Source: Comamonas sp. NLF-1-9 (GTDB taxonomy: Bacteria > Pseudomonadota > Gammaproteobacteria > Burkholderiales > Burkholderiaceae_C). Taken from it: a DNA stretch of 64,000 nt. The notes beneath the pieces are model-generated. The model saw only the letters and a program-made list of their open reading frames with translations, did not search any database and was not told the DNA's origin. The stretch spans positions 806,001 through 870,000 of the forward strand of contig NZ_CP078069.1 in assembly GCF_019195435.1 (NCBI RefSeq), written 5' to 3'. How positions within the stretch are numbered: position 1 is the stretch's first letter; each line of letters begins with the position of its first letter. Made by a program: the position numbers and the translations under genes. Shown here piece by piece: positions 1-6,276 of the stretch.

Positions 1-208
1 CCAGCTCGGGCATCCCCAGCCCCAGGTCGATCAGGCCGTAGGCCGTATCGCCGTCGGCCGAGTCGAGCGAAGCGAGCAGCCAGGTGAGATGTGCGTCCGG
101 TGTGAACAGGCGCACCACGGGCAGCGGGTCGATGGCCTGACCGTCAGCACGGGCCTGGCCGTGGGCCAGCAGGCGCTGGCGCTCGTCCTCAGTGATGAGT
201 GGCTTCAT
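1..208 (-). CDS. DUF2958 domain protein, first copy (partial, 3' end outside window)
   Basis: Reading the minus strand from ATG at 208 gives about 69 residues beginning MKPLITEDERQRLLAHGQA and running out of the window while still open. It aligns well with the complete DUF2958 protein at 10263-10613: both have ITE/DEQR near the start, PVV.LFTPDA, TWLL and a D-LGLGMPE block. DUF2958 proteins are small, of unknown biochemical function, and common on integrative elements and plasmids. It is divergent from the XRE regulator at 432, across a region rich in inverted repeats. Family assignment is secure; role unknown. Confidence 0.8.
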   Translation of the reverse strand, partial: MKPLITEDERQRLLAHGQARADGQAIDPLPVVRLFTPDAHLTWLLASLDSADGDTAYGLIDLGLGMPEL

Positions 209-228
209 GGCGGTCTATTCCCAAGTCA

Positions 229-345
229 CAAATCTGCCCAAGCCTGAAAACGCAAAGCCGCATCGGCAGATTTGGGAAAAAGCACGATTGTGATTCCGTG
301 GCTTTGCGCCTTTGTGCAAATCCGCGGAGGCACGGATGCGGATTT
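229..345. promoter_or_regulatory. Divergent promoter region with two stacked inverted repeats
   Basis: CAAATCTGCC (229-238) is repeated inverted as GGCAGATTTG (265-274), and AAATCCGC (318-325) as GCGGATTT (338-345). The four arms share a half-site of the form AAATC(T/C)GC. They lie between a minus-strand DUF2958 gene and a plus-strand XRE regulator, so they may be binding sites for that regulator. Direct observation of repeats; function is inferred. Confidence 0.45.
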
Positions 346-431
346 CCGTAAAAACACAAAACAGTGAGGCGCCGATGAAAGAGTTAAAGATAACGTGGTT
401 TTAATTGTGCCGCGACTTGACGCTTCTGTCT

Positions 432-725
432 ATGCAGAAGCGATCCATTCAGCGCGGCCGACCGGCCGGCGCCACCACCTACGATGCCGAGTTGGCGCAA
501 GCCTTCGGCGCGGCGGTGCGCGCGTTGCGGACGGAACGCGGCATAGCGCAGGAATCGCTGGCGCACCTGGCTGGCATCGAACGCTCGCACATGGGCAAGG
601 TCGAGCGTGGCGAGCACATGCCCACGCTGGCGATCATCTTCAAGATCGCCGGCGCGCTCGAATGCAGCACGGCCGTGCTGATGAGCGAGGCTGAAAGCCA
701 GCTCGCGGCGGCGGCCCAGCCGTAG
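432..725 (+). CDS. XRE-family helix-turn-helix regulator
   Basis: A 97-residue protein, almost entirely one Cro/CI-type HTH: LRTERGIAQESLAHLAG, then SHMGKVERGEHMPTL as the recognition part, residues about 30-75. A short basic N-terminus (KRSIQRGRP) precedes it. I chose ATG at 432; the same frame is open to a TTG at 405 but that lacks support. The gene is divergent from a DUF2958 gene and is likely a local regulator of the integrative element. No ligand or partner domain is present, so it is probably a simple DNA-binding repressor. Confidence 0.75.
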   Translation: MQKRSIQRGRPAGATTYDAELAQAFGAAVRALRTERGIAQESLAHLAGIERSHMGKVERGEHMPTLAIIFKIAGALECSTAVLMSEAESQLAAAAQP

Positions 726-739
726 GCGCTGGCCCGGCC

Positions 740-862
740 GATCCGGCACAGCCGGTTCGGTGGTATCGAGGGGTGCCAAGCATCGCGCGGCGGGGATAGC
801 CCGCAGGGCTTTCCCCCGGAGGCAAGCGAAGCGCGCAGCGCCGCAGGCGCGAAGGCGTGAGC
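740..862. repeat. Island repeat type 2, copy 1 (hairpin-rich, non-coding)
   Basis: The segment around 790-835 (GGGATAGCCCGCAGGGCTTT followed by a GGAGGCAAGCGAAGCG block) is almost identical to 9845-9895. It contains a small palindrome (AGCCCGCAGGGCT) and GC-rich stems. It lies between the XRE gene and arsR. No open frame in it looks like a protein. Function unknown; either a structured RNA part or a recombination relic. Confidence 0.6.
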
Positions 863-926
863 AACTGTCTTGGAAGTCAAGCCTCGCGAGCTTGCAGGCT
901 TGATCCAGCCTAAGGGATTTTTCCAT

Positions 927-956
927 TTATTCAATGATTGTTGTATCCTTGAATAA
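927..956. promoter_or_regulatory. ArsR operator overlapping the arsR start
   Basis: A perfect 8-bp inverted repeat, TTATTCAA (927-934) and TTGAATAA (949-956), spaced 14 bp, runs into the arsR start codon (956-958). Its position and form fit an ArsR-family autoregulatory operator that blocks the promoter until arsenite or antimonite is bound. No Shine-Dalgarno sequence is seen before the start, so the transcript may be leaderless or weakly translated. Confidence 0.65.
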
Positions 957-1294
957 TGAATGAAGCCCAAGCTGTCTCTGCCCTAAGCGCACTGGCCCAT
1001 GCCCAGCGTCTGCGTGTGTTCCGAGCCCTGGTCGTCGCCGGCACCGAGGGCCTCACCCCCAGTGTCATGGCCGAGCAACTCGACGTAGCGCGCAACGCGC
1101 TGTCCTTCCACCTGAAGGAGCTGGCCCATGCCGGCCTCGTCACAGTTGAGCAGCAGGGCCGCAACCTAATCTACCGCGCTGACTTCTCGCAAATGAACGG
1201 GCTGCTCGGCTATCTGACCGAGCACTGCTGCCAGGGCAGCACCTGCGAAGTCCTCGAATCCCCCGACTCTTCCCGCGCCTGCACCTCCTGCTGA
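956..1294 (+). CDS. arsR: ArsR arsenite-responsive repressor
   Basis: A 112-residue winged-helix repressor of the ArsR/SmtB family. The DNA-binding helix region is MAEQLDVARNALSFHLKELAHAGLV (about 38-62), followed by the wing VTVEQQGRNLIYRA. The cysteine-rich tail (TEHCCQGSTCEV, then CTSC at the end) supplies candidate As(III) thiolate ligands; a vicinal Cys pair plus a third Cys near residue 100 is known in the ArsR subtype with a C-terminal site. It heads the arsenic operon and overlaps its own operator. First gene of a five-gene run with short spacers. Confidence 0.93.
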   Translation: MNEAQAVSALSALAHAQRLRVFRALVVAGTEGLTPSVMAEQLDVARNALSFHLKELAHAGLVTVEQQGRNLIYRADFSQMNGLLGYLTEHCCQGSTCEVLESPDSSRACTSC

Positions 1295-1306
1295 AAGGAT
1301 TCCTCC

Positions 1307-1753
1307 ATGAAACGCTTCCACGTCCACCTGCACGTCGATGACCTGAACCAGAGCATCGGCTTCTATTCGAAATTGTTCGCCGCGCAGCCGGCGCGCATCG
1401 AGAGTGACTATGCCAAATGGATGCTCGAAGACCCGCCGGTGAACTTCGCCATCTCCACGCGCGGCAGCAAGCCGGGCATCGACCACCTGGGCATCCAGAC
1501 CGACGACGCCGAAGAACTGGAGACCCTGAAGGCCCGCGCCGAAGCGGCCGACATGGCGCTGCTCGATGAAGGCACTACGACCTGCTGCTACGCGCGCAGC
1601 GAGAAGCACTGGATCACCGACCCGCAGGGCCTGGCCTGGGAGCATTTCCACACGCTGGGCAACATCCCGGTCTTCCATGAAGCCGCCCCGCCCAGTAAGT
1701 CGGCGTCTGCTCCAGCTTGCTGCCCTGTCTCCTCCCGCTCTTCCTGCTGCTAA
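1307..1753 (+). CDS. arsI: ArsI/CadI-type glyoxalase-fold arsenic resistance protein
   Basis: A 148-residue vicinal-oxygen-chelate fold protein. ArsI is an Fe(II) dioxygenase that breaks the carbon-arsenic bond of trivalent organoarsenicals. The expected residues are visible: His5/His7 near the start, His60 in GIDHLG, Glu112 in WEHFH, and a vicinal Cys93-Cys94 pair in TTTCCYA that binds the arsenical. The tail beyond residue 125 is a cysteine-rich, low-complexity extension (CCPVSSRSSCC). It lies 12 bp after arsR and 19 bp before arsC. CadI, a cadmium-induced relative, is the alternative name; the Cys pair and the arsenic operon favour ArsI. Confidence 0.82.
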   Translation: MKRFHVHLHVDDLNQSIGFYSKLFAAQPARIESDYAKWMLEDPPVNFAISTRGSKPGIDHLGIQTDDAEELETLKARAEAADMALLDEGTTTCCYARSEKHWITDPQGLAWEHFHTLGNIPVFHEAAPPSKSASAPACCPVSSRSSCC

Positions 1754-1772
1754 CTGCTGACGAAAGCCGCCC

Positions 1773-2270
1773 ATGACCACCAACACCGTCTACAACGCAC
1801 TGTTCATCTGCACGGGCAATTCGGCCCGTTCCATCCTCGCCGAAGGCATCCTCAACGATCTGGGTCAAGGCCGCTTTCGCGCCTACTCGGCGGGCAGCCA
1901 CCCCAAAGGCGAAGTGCATCCACTAGCACTCGCCACGCTGGAGCGGCTGCACATGCCGACCACCGGCTACCGCAGCAAGAGCTGGGACGAGTTCACGACA
2001 TCGGACGCCCCGGTGTTCGACTTCATCTTCACCGTATGCGACAACGCCGCCGGCGAAGCCTGCCCGCTCTGGCCCGGCAAGCCGGTGTCCGCACATTGGG
2101 GCGTGCCCGATCCCGCAGCGGTCGAAGGCTCCAAAGAGCAACGAAATAAGGCTTTCAAAGATGCCGCGCTGACCTTGCGCCGCCGCATCGAGCTGTTCCT
2201 GTCGCTGCCGCTGGCGCGGCTGGACGCCATGTCCTTGCAGCGCGAACTGCGTGACATCGGCAAACAGTGA
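1773..2270 (+). CDS. arsC: Arsenate reductase, low-molecular-weight phosphatase type
   Basis: A 165-residue cytoplasmic protein with the phosphatase P-loop CTGNSARS (residues 13-20), which binds arsenate as a phosphate mimic; family members reduce As(V) to As(III) with thioredoxin or a mycothiol/glutaredoxin system. Further family blocks are AYSAGSHPKGEVHP, TVCDNAAGEACPLWPG (second Cys pair) and HWGVPDPA. The C-terminal extension of about 30 residues is longer than in Staphylococcus ArsC. Its product arsenite would be the substrate of the ACR3 pump directly downstream. Confidence 0.92.
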   Translation: MTTNTVYNALFICTGNSARSILAEGILNDLGQGRFRAYSAGSHPKGEVHPLALATLERLHMPTTGYRSKSWDEFTTSDAPVFDFIFTVCDNAAGEACPLWPGKPVSAHWGVPDPAAVEGSKEQRNKAFKDAALTLRRRIELFLSLPLARLDAMSLQRELRDIGKQ

Positions 2271-2277
2271 GGTACCC

Positions 2278-3363
2278 ATGACCGCAGCGACTGAATCGGC
2301 CCGCTCCATGCCGGCCTCCCCGACCATGAGCGTGTTCGAGCGCTACCTGACGGTGTGGGTTTTCCTGTGCATCGTTGTCGGCATCGCGCTGGGCCAGTTC
2401 GCGCCCGGCGTGTTTCAGGCCATCGGCCACATGGAAGTAGCCCAGGTCAACTTGCCGGTGGGCCTGCTGATTTGGGTCATGATCATTCCCATGCTGCTCA
2501 AGGTGGACTTCGGCGCACTGGGCCAGGTCAGGCAGCACTGGCGCGGCATCGGCGTCACGCTGTTCATCAACTGGGCCGTCAAGCCCTTCTCGATGGCGCT
2601 GCTGGCGTGGATATTCATCCGCCACGCCTTCGCCGACGCGCTGCCCGCCGACCAGCTCGACAGCTATGTCGCCGGCCTGATCCTGCTGGCCGCCGCACCC
2701 TGCACGGCGATGGTGTTTGTCTGGAGCCGGCTCACGGGCGGCGACCCCGTGTTTACGCTGTCGCAAGTGGCGCTGAACGACACCATCATGGTGTTTGCCT
2801 TTGCACCCATCGTCGGCCTGCTGCTGGGCCTGTCGGCCATCACCGTGCCATGGGATACGCTGCTGGTGTCGGTGGCCCTTTACATCGTCATCCCCGTCAT
2901 CCTCGCGCAGGTCTGGCGTCGCGCCTTGCTGCGGCGAGGCCAGGCCGTGTTTGACCGCACCCTGGAGCGCATCGGCCCGCTGTCCATCGCGGCGCTGCTG
3001 CTCACGCTGGTGCTGCTGTTCGCCTTCCAGGGCCAGGCCATCCTGCAGCAGCCCCTGGTCATCGCCATGCTGGCGGTGCCGATCCTCATCCAGGTGTTCT
3101 TCAACTCCGGGCTGGCGTACTGGCTCAACCGCAAGGTGGGCGAGAAGCACAACATCGCCTGTCCTTCGGCGCTGATCGGCGCGAGCAACTTCTTCGAGCT
3201 GGCCGTGGCCGCCGCCATCAGCCTGTTCGGCTTCCAGTCCGGCGCGGCGCTGGCCACCGTGGTCGGCGTGCTGATCGAGGTGCCCGTCATGCTGCTGGTC
3301 GTGCGCGTGGTCAACCGCTCGCGCGGCTGGTACGAGGCCGGCCCGAACCCATCAACCCGATAA
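2278..3363 (+). CDS. acr3: ACR3-family arsenite efflux permease
   Basis: A 361-residue inner-membrane protein with about ten transmembrane segments. The conserved AAAPCTAMVFVWS block holds the essential cysteine of ACR3 pumps, and GGDPVFTLSQVALNDTIM follows as in the family. ACR3 exports As(OH)3 using the proton gradient. I chose ATG at 2278, preceded by GTGAGG; an in-frame ATG at 2251 would overlap arsC by 20 bp and lacks a ribosome site. The symbol arsB is often used in databases, but the sequence is ACR3 and not the ArsB family. Confidence 0.93.
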   Translation: MTAATESARSMPASPTMSVFERYLTVWVFLCIVVGIALGQFAPGVFQAIGHMEVAQVNLPVGLLIWVMIIPMLLKVDFGALGQVRQHWRGIGVTLFINWAVKPFSMALLAWIFIRHAFADALPADQLDSYVAGLILLAAAPCTAMVFVWSRLTGGDPVFTLSQVALNDTIMVFAFAPIVGLLLGLSAITVPWDTLLVSVALYIVIPVILAQVWRRALLRRGQAVFDRTLERIGPLSIAALLLTLVLLFAFQGQAILQQPLVIAMLAVPILIQVFFNSGLAYWLNRKVGEKHNIACPSALIGASNFFELAVAAAISLFGFQSGAALATVVGVLIEVPVMLLVVRVVNRSRGWYEAGPNPSTR

Positions 3364-3370
3364 CCACGAC

Positions 3371-3799
3371 ATGCCCATGAGCACTATCACGATCTATCAC
3401 AACCCCGCCTGCGGCACGTCGCGCAACACCCTGGGCCTGATCCGCAACAGCGGCGAAGAGCCCACGGTTATCGAATACCTGAAGTCACCCCCCGATCGCG
3501 CCACGCTGGTCAAGCTGCTGGCCGATGCAGGCCTGAGCGTGCGCGATGTGCTGCGCGAAAAAGGCACACCCTATGCCGAACTTGGCCTGGGCGATCCGAA
3601 ATGGACGGATGACCAGTTGCTCGATTTCATCGAGCAGCACCCCGTTCTCATGAACCGGCCCATCGTGGTCACGCCGCTGGGCACGCGCCTGTGCAGGCCA
3701 TCGGAAGCGGTGCTGGACATCCTGCCGCAGCCGCAGCGCGGCGCGTTCAACAAGGAAGATGGCGAAGCCGTGGTGGATGCGCAGGGGCGCCGCGTCTGA
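3371..3799 (+). CDS. arsC: Arsenate reductase, glutaredoxin-coupled type
   Basis: A 142-residue thioredoxin-fold protein of the Escherichia coli R773 ArsC type. The catalytic cysteine is Cys14 in HNPACGTSRN, and the arginines that bind arsenate lie in RDVLREKGTPY, MNRPIVVT and GTRLCRPSE. It is unrelated in sequence to the first arsC at 1773, so the operon carries two reductases drawing on different thiol systems. ATG at 3377 is an alternative start (MSTITIYHN). It closes the arsenic operon; a 68-bp gap separates it from padR. Confidence 0.93.
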   Translation: MPMSTITIYHNPACGTSRNTLGLIRNSGEEPTVIEYLKSPPDRATLVKLLADAGLSVRDVLREKGTPYAELGLGDPKWTDDQLLDFIEQHPVLMNRPIVVTPLGTRLCRPSEAVLDILPQPQRGAFNKEDGEAVVDAQGRRV

Positions 3800-3841
3800 A
3801 TACTTATTGCGCGCACGGCCAGGCGATGTGATGCTGATATC

Positions 3842-3867
3842 ATCGAATTTCGTTATCGTTATTCGAT
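3842..3867. promoter_or_regulatory. Candidate PadR operator
   Basis: ATCGAAT (3842-3848) and ATTCGAT (3861-3867) form a 7-bp inverted repeat with a 12-bp spacer, ending directly at the padR start codon. PadR repressors usually control their own promoter through such palindromes. The function is inferred from position. Confidence 0.5.
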
Positions 3868-4197
3868 ATGAAAGAAAAGCCAACACCCCGCGCCCTGGAG
3901 CACCACGACCTGCTGTCGGGGCTGATCCGCCTGCATGTGCTGCACCACGCGGCCGAGCAGGAGATCTACGGGCAATGGATGATCGACGAATTGGCTCATC
4001 ACGGCTATCGCCTGTCCCCAGGAACGCTGTACCCGATGCTGCACAAGATGGAGCGAGACGGCTACCTCATCTCGCGCCAGGAGCGTGAAGGGCGCACCGT
4101 GCGCAAGCTCTACTCGATCACGACCAAGGGCAAGGAAGGCTTGGCACTGGCCAAGGAGCGCATCCGGGAGTTCACCGGGGAGGCGATGCACAAATGA
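3868..4197 (+). CDS. PadR-family transcriptional regulator
   Basis: A 109-residue winged-helix protein: GQWMIDELAHHGYRLSPGTLYPMLHKMERDGYL is the PadR DNA-binding part, followed by the wing VRKLYSITTKGKE and a helical dimerisation tail. Its stop overlaps the chrA start (ATGA at 4194-4197), so the two are translationally coupled. That makes it the likely regulator of chromate efflux. The family is usually a repressor released by a small ligand; whether chromate is sensed cannot be told here. Confidence 0.88.
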   Translation: MKEKPTPRALEHHDLLSGLIRLHVLHHAAEQEIYGQWMIDELAHHGYRLSPGTLYPMLHKMERDGYLISRQEREGRTVRKLYSITTKGKEGLALAKERIREFTGEAMHK

Positions 4198-5423
4198 CCG
4201 ATTCCACCAACAACCCGCCAGGCGAAGCCGCTGCAGCACACGGTTCTCCCGCCGAAGTCTTTGGCGCCTTCCTCAAGCTGGGGCTGACCTCCTTTGGCGG
4301 GCCGATCGCGCATCTGGGCTATTTCCGCACGGAGTTCGTCGAACGCCGCCGCTGGCTGGATGACCGCAGCTACTCCGATCTGGTCGCCCTGTGCCAGTTC
4401 CTGCCGGGGCCGGCCAGCAGCCAGGTCGGCATGACACTGGGGCTGGGCCGCGCGGGCTGGCCGGGGCTGCTGGCCGCATGGGCCGGATTCACCTTGCCAT
4501 CGGCGATTGCGCTGATCCTATTCGCTCTCGGAATCGCCCAGTACCAGGGGCTGGCCCAGTCCGGTTGGGTGCATGGGCTGAAGGTCGTGGCCGTGGCCAT
4601 TGTGGCGCAAGCCGTATGGGGCATGGCCAAGTCGCTGTGCCCGGATCGACCGCGTGCCGCCCTGGCCATTCTGGCGGCGCTGCTGACTATGGTCCTGCCC
4701 TCGTCTGCGGGACAGGTCGTCGCCATCGCGGTAGCTGGAGTGCTGGGCTGGTGGAGGTTGGAGATTGCACAGCCCAGCGGCGGTCTGGCCCATAGCTACC
4801 CAGTCTCGCGCAAGCTGGGCACCGTGACGCTGCTGCTGTTCGCCACGCCGCTCGTCGGGCTCCCCCTTTGGGCCGCAGCCACGGGCTCGTCCACGATCGC
4901 ACTGCTGGAGGGGGTGTACCGCTCCGGCGCACTGGTCTTTGGTGGCGGGCACGTCGTGCTGCCGCTACTGCAAGCCACCGTGGTGCCCAGCGGCATCGTG
5001 AGCAATGCAGACTTCCTGGCCGGCTACGGTGCGGCGCAGGCCGTGCCAGGACCGCTATTCACATTCTCGGCCTATCTCGGCGCCATCGCCCAGGGGCCGC
5101 TGCACGGCTGGACAGGCGGTCTGGCGCTGCTGGGCACCATATTCCTCCCGGCCTTCTTCATGCTGGTAGGCGCGCTGCCGTTCTGGGAGGGGCTGCGCCA
5201 CCGCGCGGGCATCCAGACGGCCATGGCGGGCATCAATGCAGGCGTGGTCGGCATCCTGGTGTCCGCGCTGTATGACCCGGTGTGGACGGGTGCTATCCTC
5301 GGCAAGGGGGATTTTGGGCTGGCGTTGCTCTCGTTCGGATTGCTGACGGTGGGGCGCGTGCCACCAGCGCTGGTGGTGCTGCTGGCCGGCCTGTTGGGCT
5401 GGATCATGGCGATGGGTTTCTGA
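4194..5423 (+). CDS. chrA: ChrA chromate transporter
   Basis: A 409-residue inner-membrane protein of the CHR superfamily, with two homologous halves. The N-terminal half has the signature FGGPIAHLGYFRTEFVERRRWLDD and QFLPGPASSQVG; the second half repeats it as YRSGALVFGGGHVVLPLL and GYGAAQAVPGPLFTFSAYLG. Members export chromate and so protect against Cr(VI). Overlaps padR by 4 bp. The usual partner chrB is absent next to it; a broken chrB piece lies at 11080 in the same island. Confidence 0.93.
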   Translation: MTDSTNNPPGEAAAAHGSPAEVFGAFLKLGLTSFGGPIAHLGYFRTEFVERRRWLDDRSYSDLVALCQFLPGPASSQVGMTLGLGRAGWPGLLAAWAGFTLPSAIALILFALGIAQYQGLAQSGWVHGLKVVAVAIVAQAVWGMAKSLCPDRPRAALAILAALLTMVLPSSAGQVVAIAVAGVLGWWRLEIAQPSGGLAHSYPVSRKLGTVTLLLFATPLVGLPLWAAATGSSTIALLEGVYRSGALVFGGGHVVLPLLQATVVPSGIVSNADFLAGYGAAQAVPGPLFTFSAYLGAIAQGPLHGWTGGLALLGTIFLPAFFMLVGALPFWEGLRHRAGIQTAMAGINAGVVGILVSALYDPVWTGAILGKGDFGLALLSFGLLTVGRVPPALVVLLAGLLGWIMAMGF

Positions 5424-5479
5424 AGCCCATCGGCCGGGCCCGAGCCAGGACATAGTGACGCCACCTACCATCTAGAAAG

Positions 5480-5938
5480 TCATGTCGGCGCAAGCGGCTC
5501 ATTCTGTGGCTGCCCGGTTTTGACCATGGCATTCGTGATGACCAGCAACTTGCTCATGCAAGCCACGATGGCAACCTTTTTCGGCTTGCCAGCCTCGAGC
5601 AGATGCTCATAGCAATGCCGTATCACAGCGTTGTAGCGCATGGCGACGATGGCAGTCATGTGCAACGCACTCCTGATCGTGGCCCGCCTACCGCAAATAA
5701 TGCGTTTGCCGCGAGCCTGACCTGAGTCCAGATTCATCGGTGCGACACCCACCAGTGCGCAGATCTGCTTGGCCTTGAGCTGGCCAAGCTCCGGCAGCTC
5801 GGAAATCAGCGTCGCAGCCGTCGCTGGGCCGACGCCCTTGACGCTCTTGGGCAAGGTGGCCAGATTGAACTGGTGTTGAGCCAGGTGTTCCACAATCTTC
5901 CGATCCAGCGTCTCAAGCTGCGGCGAGAGCACATCCAC
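5480..5938 (-). pseudogene. IS110-family transposase remnant (C-terminal part)
   Basis: The 152 remaining residues match the C-terminal helix-hairpin-helix domain of IS110/IS116/IS902 transposases: LPKSVKGVGPATAATLISELPELGQL, then ICALVGVAPMNLDSGQARGKRIICGRRATIRSALHM. The N-terminal DEDD catalytic domain, about 180 residues, is missing; upstream the frame meets a stop within 20 codons. No intact transposase is therefore made. It separates the arsenic/chromate cargo from the ParB-DUF932 backbone block and may mark a deletion or insertion junction. Confidence 0.88.
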
Positions 5939-5959
5939 TTCCGCACTCGGATTTGCTTT

Positions 5960-6214
5960 TCACCGCGCCCAGGACGGAACGGCTTGGACGCGGTGCTGAT
6001 CGCGGTTATTCCTTCGTCTCGATGAGCCACCACACGGCACGCGGCAGGCGCGGCCCGTGATGGGGTGAATGTCGGTCAGGTCGGCGCGGGCTGACCAGCC
6101 CGAGGACGGGCGGTAGCCGCGCACGTCGCCTTCGCCGTGCCAGCGGCGGGCGCGCACCGTACCCGGGGCATAGGTCGCCGCCATGCGTGGGCGGCTGGTG
6201 GTGATGCGGGTCAT
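5960..6214 (-). CDS. Small conserved island protein, probably frameshifted at its C-terminus
   Basis: ATG at 6214 follows a good ribosome site (AGGAGAACACCCC) and opens an 84-codon frame starting MTRITTSRPRMAATYAPG. It is rich in Arg and Trp and has no domain I recognise. After GRACRVP the frame turns into an implausible Arg-rich tail, whereas the adjacent frame reads VWWLIETKE and stops at 6006. A single missing base near 6040 would explain this, so the protein may be damaged. It sits 62 bp after the ParB-like gene in the same direction. Confidence 0.5.
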   Translation of the reverse strand: MTRITTSRPRMAATYAPGTVRARRWHGEGDVRGYRPSSGWSARADLTDIHPITGRACRVPCGGSSRRRNNRDQHRVQAVPSWAR

Positions 6215-6276
6215 GGGGTGTTCTCCTTCCAGCGAAGTGCCCCGGTCGAGGCCGGGGCGCGTGCTGTCGGCGCGGG

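Noticed and set aside
5424..5960. Active IS110 element
   Set aside because: The DEDD catalytic domain is absent and no element ends could be defined.
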